Part shown: piece after piece, positions 23,855 to 32,958 of the stretch
Position numbering within the stretch: position 1 is the first letter of the stretch
Layout of the letters: the number at the start of each line of letters is the position of its first letter
Assembly (NCBI GenBank): GCA_049670505.1
Contig: JBATTK010000138.1
Coordinates: forward strand, 32,166 to 96,165
From: JBATTK01 sp049670505
GTDB taxonomy: Bacteria; Bacteroidota; Bacteroidia; Flavobacteriales; Flavobacteriaceae
Direction: 5' to 3'
DNA: 64,000 nt
Notes under the pieces: generated by a model
Databases searched by the model: none
The model's input: the letters and a program-made list of their open reading frames with translations, nothing else
Told to the model about the DNA's origin: nothing
Translations under genes and position numbers: made by a program

Positions 23855-25399
23855 CTACCTCGGTTCCAATACCACAAAGGGAATGATCATTTCTTCCAAG
23901 GAGACCCCTCCATGTTGATAGGTGTTTCGGTAGTAACTTACATAATGGTTGTAATTATTGGGATAGGCAAAAAACAAGTCGTTCTTGGCAAAAATAAAGG
24001 AGCTGCTCATATTAATACTGGGCAAATGTATCTGGGCCGGATCCGTTGCCGCCAATACATCCTTATCCTCATAGGTAAGGCTTCGGCCCGTTTTGTACCG
24101 CAGATTAAGACTTGTTTCCTTATCACCGATCACCTTAGAGGCCTGTTTTACGTTAATGGTACCATGATCTGTGGTAATGATCAGTTTCAGACCCATGTTC
24201 TGGGCCTGTTGAATAATCTCCAATAAAGGGGAATTCTTAAACCAGCTTTGTGTTAAGGATCGATACGCCTTGTCATTGGAGGCCAACTCTTTGATTACCT
24301 CCATTTCGGTCTTTGCATGGGAAAGCATGTCCACAAAATTATAAACGATTACCGTTAGATCATTATCCTTCTGGGATTTAAAATTTTGGGATAGCTGTTT
24401 TCCCTGTCGTAGACTACTTATTTTATGGTATTCCCATTTAATATCCAAACCCAGACGTTTGATCTGACTGCCCAAAAACTTATCTTCAAAGAGATTTTTA
24501 CCGCCTTCATCGGTATCGTTTTTCCACCATTCGGGATATTTCTTTTCCATATCCAAAGGCGTCAGGCCAGAGAATATGGCATTCCGGGCATATTGTGTAG
24601 CGGTAGGAAGTATGCTGTAATAAGGGACTTCCTTTTTCTTTTTATAAAAGGCATTCAGGGTATCTTCAAAGGCGAACCATTGGTCATACCGTAAATTGTC
24701 TATGACCACCAAGAGAGTAGGTGTATCCTTGAGTTCTGGCCGAACCAGTTCCCGAAACAGGGTGTGGGACATTACCGGACCCTCATCTTCGTGGAACCAG
24801 TTTTCATAATTCTTGTCCATGAACTTCCCAAATTGGGCATTGGCCTCTGTTTTTTGGGATTCCAATATTTCGAACATGCCCGAATCTTCAATTTCTTCCA
24901 AGCGCAATTCCCAATGTATCAATTTTTTATAGAGATCAGCCCATTCTTCAAAGCTATTCACCATGGACAGGTCCATGGATATTTTGCGAAACTCCTGTTG
25001 ATAATTGGCCGTCGTTTTTTCGGAGACGAGGCGGGAATTGTCCAGATTCTTTTTTAGGGAAAGCAAAATTTGATTAGGGTTCACCGGTTTGATTAAATAA
25101 TCGGCTATTTTGGACCCTATGGCCTCTTCCATAATATACTCTTCCTCACTTTTGGTAATCATTACCACGGGGAGGGTAGCGTCAATAGACTTTATTTCAG
25201 CTAAGGTTTCCAATCCTGATATACCGGGCATGTTTTCATCTAAAAAGACGATATCGAATCGGGTCCCGGAAATTTCTTCCAATGCCTCTTGTCCGCTTTT
25301 ACAGGTAACCACCTCATAATTTTTGTTTTCCAGGAAAATGATATGGGGCTTCAATAAATCTATTTCATCATCTACCCAAAGTATTGTTATTTTGCTCAT
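23855..25399 (-). CDS. porX: PorX, response regulator with PglZ domain (type IX secretion regulator)
   Basis: 514 residues. Receiver domain 1-~120 with DD at 10-11, phosphorylated Asp54 in IVFLDENMPG and the conserved Lys in YLIKPVNP. The C-terminal PglZ/alkaline-phosphatase-like domain (~200-514) has LLVVIDNLRYDQW, IVYNFVDMLSHA and LIITTDHGTINV with metal ligands. PorX controls type IX secretion genes with PorY and an ECF sigma factor in Bacteroidota. A decayed copy of part of the PglZ domain lies at 8225-8647. The gene lies between the peptide system and the HD hydrolase. Confidence 0.95.
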   Translation of the reverse strand: MSKITILWVDDEIDLLKPHIIFLENKNYEVVTCKSGQEALEEISGTRFDIVFLDENMPGISGLETLAEIKSIDATLPVVMITKSEEEYIMEEAIGSKIADYLIKPVNPNQILLSLKKNLDNSRLVSEKTTANYQQEFRKISMDLSMVNSFEEWADLYKKLIHWELRLEEIEDSGMFEILESQKTEANAQFGKFMDKNYENWFHEDEGPVMSHTLFRELVRPELKDTPTLLVVIDNLRYDQWFAFEDTLNAFYKKKKEVPYYSILPTATQYARNAIFSGLTPLDMEKKYPEWWKNDTDEGGKNLFEDKFLGSQIKRLGLDIKWEYHKISSLRQGKQLSQNFKSQKDNDLTVIVYNFVDMLSHAKTEMEVIKELASNDKAYRSLTQSWFKNSPLLEIIQQAQNMGLKLIITTDHGTINVKQASKVIGDKETSLNLRYKTGRSLTYEDKDVLAATDPAQIHLPSINMSSSFIFAKNDLFFAYPNNYNHYVSYYRNTYQHGGVSLEEMIIPFVVLEPR

Positions 25400-25413
25400 T
25401 AGTGAAACTGTAT

Positions 25414-25645
25414 TTTTAAAAGTCGCTTATGGCGACGCATTGAAAATATGAAGTTGAACTAACCCTGACCTTCAGCGTCAGGGTCTTCTCCATAATCGTT
25501 CAAATGTCCAATCCATTACTTTTTTGTCTTTCGATCACCTCCGTACTATATTTTTTAAAAGTCGCTTATGGCGACGCATTAACAAAATTAAGCTGTTCCA
25601 GTGCCTATATCGATAAGCCAGACCCTAAGCATCAGGATCTCATTT
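25414..25645. repeat. Two-copy hairpin repeat between porX and the HD gene
   Basis: A 28-bp sequence containing GTCGCTTATGGCGAC (small stem-loop) occurs at 25414-25441 and again at 25552-25579, 138 bp apart. Each is followed at a similar distance by a second element: ACCCTGAC/GTCAGGGT perfect hairpin at 25462-25484 after copy 1, and a decayed version near 25620-25640 after copy 2. This looks like a REP-type extragenic element duplicated in tandem. Confidence 0.6.
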
Positions 25646-25653
25646 CATTTGCA

Positions 25654-25661
25654 TAACTTTG
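25654..25661 (+). promoter_or_regulatory. -7 promoter element of the HD hydrolase gene
   Basis: TAACTTTG matches TAnnTTTG and lies 19 bp before the TTG start at 25681, so the transcript would have a very short leader. No clear -33 TTG was found. Confidence 0.45.
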
Positions 25662-25680
25662 ATTTATCAATCAAAAAAAA

Positions 25681-26916
25681 TTGATTTTGATAAAATCAAA
25701 CAAGCTTAAAATTTTTAATGATCCAATTTACGGATTTATTAGAATACCGAATGCCCTTATTTTTAATCTCATAGGCGATCCCTATTTTCAACGCTTGCGC
25801 AGGATTTCCCAAATGGGACTTTCGTATTTGGTATATCCCGGGGCACATCACACCCGTTTTCATCATGCCTTGGGAAGTATGCATTTAACACAACAGGCCA
25901 TACAAGTACTTCGCTTTAAGGAGATTGACATTACACCGGAAGAGGAAGAGGGATTGTTATGCGCTATTTTGTTGCACGATATTGGCCATGGACCATTTTC
26001 ACATGCCATGGAACATAGTTTGGCGGACGATATGAGCCATGAGGATATTTCGTTTCTTTTTATGGAAACCCTGAACGAGAAGTTTAACGGAAGTTTAACG
26101 CTTGCCATGCAAATTTTTAGGGGCATACACCCCAAAAAGTTCCTGAACCAATTAGTATCCGGTCAATTGGATATGGACCGATTGGACTATTTAAAACGGG
26201 ATAGTTTCTACACTGGTGTAGCGGAAGGCAATATCAACGCAGAGCGATTGATTACCATGTTGAACGTTGTGGACGGGGAATTGGTGGTAGAGGAGAAGGG
26301 CATCTACTCCGTGGAGAAATTTTTAATGGCAAGGCGTTTTATGTATTGGCAGGTGTACTTACATAAAACAGGACTGGTGGCAGAGCAGTTGCTCATAAAT
26401 GTTATGCTACGGGCCAAAGAGCTTTTGGCCCATGGAGTGGCACTTCCATGCAGTGAAGCCTTGGGCTTTTTTATGAAGACCAGAATTCAAAAGAAGGATT
26501 TCAATGCGGAAGTTTTGGATCGGTTCGCGCAATTGGACGATGTAGATGTTATGGGGGCCATTAAATCTTGGCAGCACCATTCGGATTTTGTACTCGCCAA
26601 CTTGTGCAAAATGATTTTAAATAGAAGGTTGTTGAACATTAAAATGAAGAACAAACCTTTGAACGGTATAAAATTAGAGCGACACTTCAAGGAAATCAAG
26701 GAGAAATACCAACTTTCTGATGGGGAAGCTTCCTATTTCGTTTTTTCAGGTGAAATTGAAAACAAGGCTTATGATCAAGAAAGGCAAAACATAAATATTT
26801 TGAGACGCACAGGAAAAATCCTCGATGTGGCAAAGGCTTCCGATCAGTTGAATTTAAATGCACTTTCTAAAACCGTGACTAAATATTATATGTGTTATCC
26901 CAAGGATTCTGTTTAA
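25681..26916 (+). CDS. HD domain phosphohydrolase (dGTPase-like)
   Basis: 411 residues from a TTG start. Related to the YdhJ/SAMHD1-like family of deoxynucleoside triphosphate hydrolases. HD metal ligands are visible: His61 in HHTRFHHALG, His-Asp at 99-100 in ILLHDIGHGPFSH, and the later Asp in SGQLDMDRLDYLKRDS. A C-terminal all-alpha region follows (~250-411). It lies 28 bp upstream of lpxD on the same strand, but a -7 element in the gap suggests that lpxD also has its own promoter. The nucleotide substrate is inferred from the family. Confidence 0.92.
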   Translation: MILIKSNKLKIFNDPIYGFIRIPNALIFNLIGDPYFQRLRRISQMGLSYLVYPGAHHTRFHHALGSMHLTQQAIQVLRFKEIDITPEEEEGLLCAILLHDIGHGPFSHAMEHSLADDMSHEDISFLFMETLNEKFNGSLTLAMQIFRGIHPKKFLNQLVSGQLDMDRLDYLKRDSFYTGVAEGNINAERLITMLNVVDGELVVEEKGIYSVEKFLMARRFMYWQVYLHKTGLVAEQLLINVMLRAKELLAHGVALPCSEALGFFMKTRIQKKDFNAEVLDRFAQLDDVDVMGAIKSWQHHSDFVLANLCKMILNRRLLNIKMKNKPLNGIKLERHFKEIKEKYQLSDGEASYFVFSGEIENKAYDQERQNINILRRTGKILDVAKASDQLNLNALSKTVTKYYMCYPKDSV

Positions 26917-26926
26917 CAATTTTTCT

Positions 26927-26934
26927 TACTTTTG
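26927..26934 (+). promoter_or_regulatory. -7 promoter element upstream of lpxD
   Basis: TACTTTTG matches TAnnTTTG. The expected transcription start is about 26941, only a few bases before the ATG at 26945. This favours the GTG at 26969 as the translation start or a nearly leaderless mRNA. Confidence 0.45.
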
Positions 26935-26944
26935 TGTCCATCAA

Positions 26945-27997
26945 ATGAAAATCGATAAATTGGAGCGTGTGAAATTTACAGCTGTTCAGATTGCAGGCAT
27001 TTTAGAAGGAGAGGTTGATGGAAACCCTGAAATAGCTGTTCATAAATTGTCCAAAATTGAAGAAGGGGAGAAAGGCTCCCTTACCTTTTTGGCCAATCCA
27101 AAATATACCTCCTACATTTATACGACCAAGGCTTCGATAACCCTTGTCAATAAGGATTTTATTCCGGAGCAACATTTAGAAACCACCCTTATTAAGGTAG
27201 AAGATGCCTACAAATCCTTTTCCAAGTTATTGGAATATTACAATCAGGTGAAGAACAACAAAACGGGCATTGAACAGCCTGTAGCCATGTCCGAGACAGC
27301 TACCTATGGGGAAGATTTTTACTTAGGGGCGTTCTCCTATTTGGGCAATAATGTGGTGATAGGAAACAATGTGAAGATATATCCAAACGTCTACATTGGC
27401 GATAATGTTTCCATAGGTGATAACGTAGTAGTCTTTGCGGGATCAAAGATTTATTCGGAATCGATCATAGGCAATAATTGTGTGATCCATAGCGGCGCTA
27501 TTATAGGTGCGGATGGTTTTGGTTTCACTCCCAACGATGAGGGCGAGTATACAAAAGTGCCCCAGACCGGAAACGTGATTTTGGAAGATTATGTAGACGT
27601 GGGTGCTGGCACAACCATTGATCGTGCTACACTAGGTTCCACCATTCTACGAAAAGGCGTAAAGCTGGATAATCAGATACAAATAGCCCATAATGTTGAA
27701 ATAGGAGAACATACTGCCATTGCCGCACAAACAGGTGTAGCCGGATCTACGAAGATCGGCAAGCATTGTATGATCGGAGGGCAGGTGGGTATTGTAGGTC
27801 ATATCACCATTGGTGACCGTGTACGGATCCAGGCGCAGTCGGGAATAGGCAGAAATGTAAAGGATGACGAAGTTTTACAAGGTTCCCCTGCATTGAATTA
27901 CGGTGACTACAACAAATCATATGTACATTTTAAGAATTTACCGAAGCTTATAAATAAAGTCGACGAAATAGAAAAAAGAATTGATAGTGAGCAATAG
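26945..27997 (+). CDS. lpxD: UDP-3-O-(3-hydroxyacyl)glucosamine N-acyltransferase
   Basis: Up to 350 residues. Third step of lipid A synthesis: adds a second 3-hydroxyacyl chain from ACP to the glucosamine. The N-terminal uridine-binding domain (to ~100; SLTFLANPKYTSYIY) is followed by a left-handed beta-helix of hexapeptide repeats (~105-315) with the catalytic His region QIQIAHNVEIGEHTAIA. Family members usually begin at MKFTAxQIA, which here corresponds to a GTG at 26969. The stop overlaps the start of lpxC/fabZ, so the lipid A genes are translationally coupled. Confidence 0.95.
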   Translation: MKIDKLERVKFTAVQIAGILEGEVDGNPEIAVHKLSKIEEGEKGSLTFLANPKYTSYIYTTKASITLVNKDFIPEQHLETTLIKVEDAYKSFSKLLEYYNQVKNNKTGIEQPVAMSETATYGEDFYLGAFSYLGNNVVIGNNVKIYPNVYIGDNVSIGDNVVVFAGSKIYSESIIGNNCVIHSGAIIGADGFGFTPNDEGEYTKVPQTGNVILEDYVDVGAGTTIDRATLGSTILRKGVKLDNQIQIAHNVEIGEHTAIAAQTGVAGSTKIGKHCMIGGQVGIVGHITIGDRVRIQAQSGIGRNVKDDEVLQGSPALNYGDYNKSYVHFKNLPKLINKVDEIEKRIDSEQ

Positions 27998-29393
27998 TAC
28001 TATAAAGCAGCGCACAATTGCCAAGGAAACTACGCTTTCCGGCGTGGGATTGCATACCGGGGAAAATGTAACCATGCGTTTTCTACCGGCACCTGAAAAT
28101 CATGGCTATGCATTTAAAAGAGTAGATTTGGAGGGGGAGCCCATTATTGAAGCCGATGCAAATTATGTCGTAAATACACAAAGGGGCACCAATTTGGAGA
28201 AAAGAGGGGTCAAGATACAAACTTCGGAACACGTTCTGGCCGCCTTGGTAGGAATGGAAATCGACAATGTGTTGATAGAGTTGGACGCTCCAGAGCCTCC
28301 TATTATGGACGGTTCCTCCAAATATTTTGTTGAAGCTTTGGAAAAGGCGGGGATTTCGGAACAGGAAGCTGCTAGGGAAGAATATATCGTAAAAGACGTC
28401 ATTAGCTATAAGGATGAAGCTACGGGAAGTGAGATTACGGTCATTCCTGCGGAGGAGTATCAAGTGACCACCATGGTCGATTTTGGAACAAAGGTACTAG
28501 GAACACAAAATGCTACTTTGGAACGTCTCTCCGATTTTAAGGAAGAAGTTTCCAATGCGAGGACCTTTAGTTTTTTGCATGAATTGGAAATGCTTTTAGA
28601 GCATGGATTGATAAAGGGAGGAGATTTGAACAATGCCATTGTTTATGTGGATAAGGAGATTTCCAAAACCACTATGAAGAAACTCGAAAAAGCATTCAAA
28701 AAGGAGAAACTATCCGTGAAACCCAATGGCATCCTGGATAATTTAACCTTACACCAGCCCAATGAGGCCGCTCGGCATAAACTACTGGATGTTGTGGGGG
28801 ATCTGGCCTTGGCAGGAACCAGAATACGAGGAAAAGTAATCGCCAATAAACCGGGACATTATGTAAACACCCAGTTTGCAAAGAAATTGGCCAAGATTAT
28901 AAAGCTCGAAAAGCGGAATAAAGTGCCGCAATTTGATCTGAACAAGCCGCCCTTAATGGATGTTACCCAGATTATGGACATGTTGCCGCATCGACCTCCT
29001 TTCTTATTAGTGGATAAAATTTTGGAACTTTCGGAAACACATGTGGTAGGTGTAAAAAATGTGACCATGAACGAACCGTTCTTCGTTGGGCATTTTCCCG
29101 GGACACCTGTTATGCCCGGGGTATTACAAGTAGAAGCTATGGCACAGACCGGTGGCATTTTAGTCTTGAGCACCGTACCGGATCCAGAGAACTATCTTAC
29201 TTTCTTTATGAAAATAGATAATGTAAAATTTAAGCAGCAGGTAGTACCCGGGGATACCTTAATTTTTAAATGCGATTTGATTTCTCCCATTAGAAGGGGC
29301 ATATGCCACATGCAAGCCTATGCCTATACCAATGGTAAGCTAGCATCTGAAGCGGAGCTGATGGCACAAATTGTAAAAATCAAAGAGGAATAG
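27981..29393 (+). CDS. lpxC-fabZ: Bifunctional LpxC deacetylase / FabZ dehydratase
   Basis: About 470 residues, a fusion typical of Bacteroidota. LpxC part (1-~310): zinc ligands in TSEHVLAAL and in RHKLLDVVGDLAL, and the catalytic Glu region in PPIMDGSSKYF; it commits UDP-3-O-acyl-GlcNAc to lipid A. FabZ part (~320-470): LPHRPPFLLVDKI and GHFPGTPVMPGVLQVEAMAQ with the catalytic His and Glu; it dehydrates 3-hydroxyacyl-ACP. The start is TTG 27981 or, more likely, GTG 27987, inside the end of lpxD. The two activities compete for the same 3-hydroxyacyl-ACP precursor pool. lpxA begins 1 bp after the stop. Confidence 0.96.
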   Translation: MIVSNSTIKQRTIAKETTLSGVGLHTGENVTMRFLPAPENHGYAFKRVDLEGEPIIEADANYVVNTQRGTNLEKRGVKIQTSEHVLAALVGMEIDNVLIELDAPEPPIMDGSSKYFVEALEKAGISEQEAAREEYIVKDVISYKDEATGSEITVIPAEEYQVTTMVDFGTKVLGTQNATLERLSDFKEEVSNARTFSFLHELEMLLEHGLIKGGDLNNAIVYVDKEISKTTMKKLEKAFKKEKLSVKPNGILDNLTLHQPNEAARHKLLDVVGDLALAGTRIRGKVIANKPGHYVNTQFAKKLAKIIKLEKRNKVPQFDLNKPPLMDVTQIMDMLPHRPPFLLVDKILELSETHVVGVKNVTMNEPFFVGHFPGTPVMPGVLQVEAMAQTGGILVLSTVPDPENYLTFFMKIDNVKFKQQVVPGDTLIFKCDLISPIRRGICHMQAYAYTNGKLASEAELMAQIVKIKEE

Positions 29394-29394
29394 T

Positions 29395-30180
29395 ATGAAT
29401 CAACCATTGGCATATGTCCATCCGGGAGCTAAGATCGCTAAAAATGTGGTCATTGAACCTTTTGCAACAATTCATAACAACGTTATCATAGGTCAGGGTA
29501 CCTGGATAGGTTCCAACGTTACCATTATGGAAGGGGCCCGGATAGGAAAGAATTGTAATATTTTTCCCGGGGCGGTCATTTCGGCACCTCCTCAAGATTT
29601 AAAATACGAAGGGGAGGAAACCACGGTCGAAATCGGAAACAATACCACGGTAAGGGAGTGTGCTACCATAAACAAGGGTACTGCCGATCGGATGAAAACA
29701 AGAATCGGCAAGAATTGTTTAATTATGGCCTACTGCCATATAGCGCATGATTGTTTTGTTGGGGACAATTGTATTTTTTCCAATAATTCTACGCTGGCAG
29801 GGCATGTAACCATTGGTAATAATGTGGTGCTGGCAGGATTGGTTGCCGTGCATCAATTTGTATCTATTGGCAATCACGCCTTTGTAACAGGGGGGTCTTT
29901 GGTACGTAAAGATGTTCCTCCCTATGCCAAAGGGGCTAGGGAACCTATGTCCTACGTGGGTATCAATTCCGTAGGTTTGCGAAGAAGAGGATTTAGCTCC
30001 GATAAAATAAGGGAGATTCAAAATATATACCGTATCCTGTATCAAAAAAATTACAACAATAGTCAAGCCGTTCAGATTATAGAAGCGGAAATGGAGGCTA
30101 CGCCCGAAAGGGACGAGATCTTACAGTTTATACGCGATTCCCAGCGGGGTATTATGAAAGGATATTTTAGCACTAATTAA
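29395..30180 (+). CDS. lpxA: UDP-N-acetylglucosamine acyltransferase
   Basis: 261 residues. First step of lipid A synthesis, transferring 3-hydroxyacyl from ACP to UDP-GlcNAc. The left-handed beta-helix starts at residue ~8 (VHPGAKIAKNVVIEPFATIH); conserved segments are SAPPQDLKYEGEET, MAYCHIAHDCFVGDNC with the catalytic His, and GLVAVHQFVSIG. The C-terminal helical part has VGINSVGLRRRGFSSDKI. It begins 1 bp after lpxC/fabZ. The order lpxD-lpxC/fabZ-lpxA-efp is, as far as I recall, typical of flavobacteria. Confidence 0.97.
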   Translation: MNQPLAYVHPGAKIAKNVVIEPFATIHNNVIIGQGTWIGSNVTIMEGARIGKNCNIFPGAVISAPPQDLKYEGEETTVEIGNNTTVRECATINKGTADRMKTRIGKNCLIMAYCHIAHDCFVGDNCIFSNNSTLAGHVTIGNNVVLAGLVAVHQFVSIGNHAFVTGGSLVRKDVPPYAKGAREPMSYVGINSVGLRRRGFSSDKIREIQNIYRILYQKNYNNSQAVQIIEAEMEATPERDEILQFIRDSQRGIMKGYFSTN

Positions 30181-30186
30181 TTATAT

Positions 30187-30753
30187 ATGGCATCAACATC
30201 TGATATTAGAAAGGGCTTGTGTATTAAATACAACCATGATATTTTTAAAATAATTGAGTTTCTACATGTAAAACCGGGTAAAGGTCCGGCTTTCGTGAGA
30301 ACCAAACTAAAAAGTGTTACGACAGGGAAAGTAATAGATAATACCTTTTCCGCAGGACACAAAATCGAGGATGTTCGCGTGGAGACCCGTTCCTATCAGT
30401 ATCTGTATGCGGACGGGGAGACCTATCACTTTATGAATACGGACGATTACAATCAGATATCGCTCCAGGAAAGCTCCTTGGATGCTCCGGGATTATTAAA
30501 GGAAGGCGAAGTGGTAACCATCTTGTTCAATACGGAAGACAGTATGCCACTATCCGTGGACATGCCTGCCAGTGTCATTTTGGAGGTTACCCATGCGGAA
30601 CCGGGCGTTAAGGGAAATACGGCGACCAATGCCACAAAGCCCGCCACGGTAGAGACCGGGGCGCGTGTAAATGTGCCACTTTTTATCAATGAAGGCGATA
30701 AAATTAAAGTGGACACGGAGAAAGGGGCTTATATGGAGCGGATCAAGGAATAG
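30187..30753 (+). CDS. efp: Translation elongation factor P
   Basis: 188 residues, three beta-barrel domains. It relieves ribosome stalling at proline runs. The tip of domain I carries HVKPGKGPAFVRTKLK with the residue (Lys in PGKG) that is modified in some species. Domains II and III (VEVTHAEPGVKGNTATNATK; FINEGDKIKVDTEKGAYMER) match the family. It lies 6 bp after lpxA and is probably in the same transcript. No EpmA/EpmB-type modification gene is seen nearby. Confidence 0.97.
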   Translation: MASTSDIRKGLCIKYNHDIFKIIEFLHVKPGKGPAFVRTKLKSVTTGKVIDNTFSAGHKIEDVRVETRSYQYLYADGETYHFMNTDDYNQISLQESSLDAPGLLKEGEVVTILFNTEDSMPLSVDMPASVILEVTHAEPGVKGNTATNATKPATVETGARVNVPLFINEGDKIKVDTEKGAYMERIKE

Positions 30754-30869
30754 TTTGCAGTTCCTGCTATATGCCCAGCCATTTTAGTCCAGTTTGTTAT
30801 AAATAAGGTATAATTCCGATTTAGACTTTTTTTTCATAACCCCTTATCACCGACCAACAATTATCTCAA

Positions 30870-31805
30870 ATGAAATTTCCCATTACGTACAGTTTAAAAC
30901 AAATTGCCGAAATCATTAAGTCGGAATACGTAGGTCCGGATGACTTTCCGGTATGGGGAATGAACGAAATCCATGTGGTAGAGGAAGGGGATATTGTTTT
31001 TGTGGACCATCCGAAATATTATGACAAGGCCCTGGAATCCAAGGCTACGATTGTTCTCATCAATAAAAAAGTGGATTGCCCTAAAGGAAAAGCGCTTCTG
31101 ATTTCTGATGACCCCTTCCGTGATTTCAATGTGTTGACAAAATTTTTCAAACCTTTTGAAAGTGCAAACGACACCATCTCGATCACGGCCAAAATTGGAA
31201 AAAACACCCTTATTCAACCTAATGTTTTTATAGGGAATCACGTAGAAATTGGCGACAACTGTGTTATACATTCCAATGTAGCCATCTATGACGGCTGTAT
31301 TGTGGGAAATAATGTGACCATACATGCCGGTACCGTTTTAGGGGCGGATGCCTTTTATTATAAGAACCGACCGGAAGGCTTTGATAAATTAATTTCCGGG
31401 GGTAGGGTGGTTATAGAAGATCATGTAGATATTGGGGCATGCTGTACCATTGATAAGGGGGTAACAGGGGATACCACCATAGGAAGGGGCACAAAGTTGG
31501 ATAATCAGATTCAGGTGGGGCATGATACCATCATCGGAGAGAAATGTTTGATCGCATCCCAGACCGGAATCGCCGGATGTGTAGTCATCGAAGATGAAGT
31601 CACCATTTGGGGGCAGGTCGGGATTATTAGTGGCATTACCATTGGAAAGAAAGCGGTTATTTTGGCACAATCCGGTATTGGCAAATCATTGGAAGGCGGT
31701 AAAAGCTATTTGGGAAGTCCGGCAGGGGAGGCCCGTGAAAAAATAAGGGAAATGACCTATCTAAAGGAAATCCCTTCCCTTTTTAAGAAACATAAAAACA
31801 AATAG
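30870..31805 (+). CDS. LpxD-like hexapeptide acyltransferase (second copy)
   Basis: 311 residues. Same layout as LpxD: an N-terminal domain (EEGDIVFVDHPKYYDKALES), then a hexapeptide beta-helix (~100-280) with DNQIQVGHDTIIGEKCLIAS at the catalytic His position. It differs strongly from the 26945 LpxD in the N-terminal domain and is shorter. Its function may be a different N-acylation of a UDP-sugar or a lipid A variant. It lies between efp and sucD. Conserved use of the active-site His region suggests that it is an active enzyme. Confidence 0.85.
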   Translation: MKFPITYSLKQIAEIIKSEYVGPDDFPVWGMNEIHVVEEGDIVFVDHPKYYDKALESKATIVLINKKVDCPKGKALLISDDPFRDFNVLTKFFKPFESANDTISITAKIGKNTLIQPNVFIGNHVEIGDNCVIHSNVAIYDGCIVGNNVTIHAGTVLGADAFYYKNRPEGFDKLISGGRVVIEDHVDIGACCTIDKGVTGDTTIGRGTKLDNQIQVGHDTIIGEKCLIASQTGIAGCVVIEDEVTIWGQVGIISGITIGKKAVILAQSGIGKSLEGGKSYLGSPAGEAREKIREMTYLKEIPSLFKKHKNK

Positions 31806-31818
31806 GTACAAGAATACT

Positions 31819-31847
31819 TTGGAATTCGTTTCAAACCTATATTTTTG
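31819..31847 (+). promoter_or_regulatory. sucD promoter
   Basis: TTG at 31819-31821 and TATTTTTG at 31840-31847, separated by 18 bp, fit the Bacteroidota -33/-7 pattern. The ATG of sucD lies 20 bp further on. Confidence 0.6.
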
Positions 31848-31867
31848 TGCAGCAAAAACAATAATTC

Positions 31868-32740
31868 ATGAGCGTACTAGTCAATAAAGATTCCAAGATA
31901 ATTGTCCAAGGTTTTACGGGTAGTGAAGGCACCTTCCATGCAGAACAGATGATTTCCTACGGAACCAATGTAGTAGGAGGCGTAACACCGGGAAAAGGTG
32001 GGCAGGAACATTTGGGTAAACCTGTATTCAACACCGTTGAACAAGCCGTACAAGAAGTTGGCGCGGACACCACCATCATATTTGTACCGCCGGCCTTTGC
32101 CGCAGATGCCATTATGGAGGCCGCAAACGCCGGAATAAAGGTAATCATTACGATAACGGAAGGTATTCCTATCGCGGATATGGTGAAGGCGTATGATTAC
32201 ATTAAGAATATGGACTGTAGATTGGTAGGTCCTAATTGTCCAGGGGTAATCACTCCTGAGGAGGCCAAAGTAGGTATTATGCCGGGCTTTGTCTTCAAAA
32301 AAGGCCATGTCGGGGTGGTATCCAAATCGGGTACGCTTACCTATGAAGCTGCCGATCAGGTGGTTCGTCAAGGATTAGGGATTACAACGGCTATAGGAAT
32401 CGGTGGTGATCCCATCATCGGTACCACTACAAAGGAAGCGGTAGAGCTTTTAATAAATGATTCGGAGACCCATTGTGTGGTGATGATCGGGGAAATAGGC
32501 GGACAATTGGAAGCCGATGCCGCAAAATGGTATAAGGAAAGTGGAAGCAAAAAACCTATTGTTGGCTTTATTGCGGGAGAAACTGCTCCTGCGGGCAGAA
32601 CAATGGGACATGCCGGGGCTATTGTCGGAGGAAGTGATGATACTGCCCAAGCCAAAAAACAAATCATGCGCGAATGCGGTATCCATGTAGTGGAATCTCC
32701 CGCAGAGATTGGTTTAAAAGTGAAAGAAGTAATGGGATAA
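31868..32740 (+). CDS. sucD: Succinate-CoA ligase, alpha subunit
   Basis: 290 residues. It interconverts succinyl-CoA and succinate with nucleotide phosphorylation in the TCA cycle. CoA-binding Rossmann domain: IIVQGFTGSEGTFHAEQM and VGGVTPGKGG. Ligase domain: IGIGGDPIIGT, then the phosphorylated His in GRTMGHAGAIVGG (about residue 246). The beta subunit gene sucC is not in this window, so the two subunits are encoded apart. The gene has its own promoter and a strong terminator. Confidence 0.97.
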   Translation: MSVLVNKDSKIIVQGFTGSEGTFHAEQMISYGTNVVGGVTPGKGGQEHLGKPVFNTVEQAVQEVGADTTIIFVPPAFAADAIMEAANAGIKVIITITEGIPIADMVKAYDYIKNMDCRLVGPNCPGVITPEEAKVGIMPGFVFKKGHVGVVSKSGTLTYEAADQVVRQGLGITTAIGIGGDPIIGTTTKEAVELLINDSETHCVVMIGEIGGQLEADAAKWYKESGSKKPIVGFIAGETAPAGRTMGHAGAIVGGSDDTAQAKKQIMRECGIHVVESPAEIGLKVKEVMG

Positions 32741-32760
32741 CCTAGTGTTGGTCTAAAAAA

Positions 32761-32790
32761 GAATGCCCCGATATCCATATCGGGGCATTC
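32761..32790 (+). terminator. Intrinsic terminator of sucD
   Basis: A perfect 14-bp inverted repeat, GAATGCCCCGATAT/ATATCGGGGCATTC with a 2-nt centre, preceded by six A and followed by TTTT, 20 bp after the sucD stop. Confidence 0.9.
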
Positions 32791-32921
32791 TTTTGAAGTA
32801 AGGTCCACATAGCGCAAGGAATTCCAATACCGTATCCTAAAAATTTTGTTAATCCCCCACGGCATGAATTAAATTCAAGCCAAAGTCGGGATTTTTTTTC
32901 GCCTTTATATCAAACAAAACC

Positions 32922-32929
32922 TATATTTG
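32922..32929 (+). promoter_or_regulatory. -7 promoter element of fabG
   Basis: TATATTTG matches TAnnTTTG, 29 bp before the fabG ATG. It follows the sucD terminator, so fabG is separately transcribed. Confidence 0.55.
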
Positions 32930-32958
32930 AAGTACAACCATACAAATAGCAGTAATAG

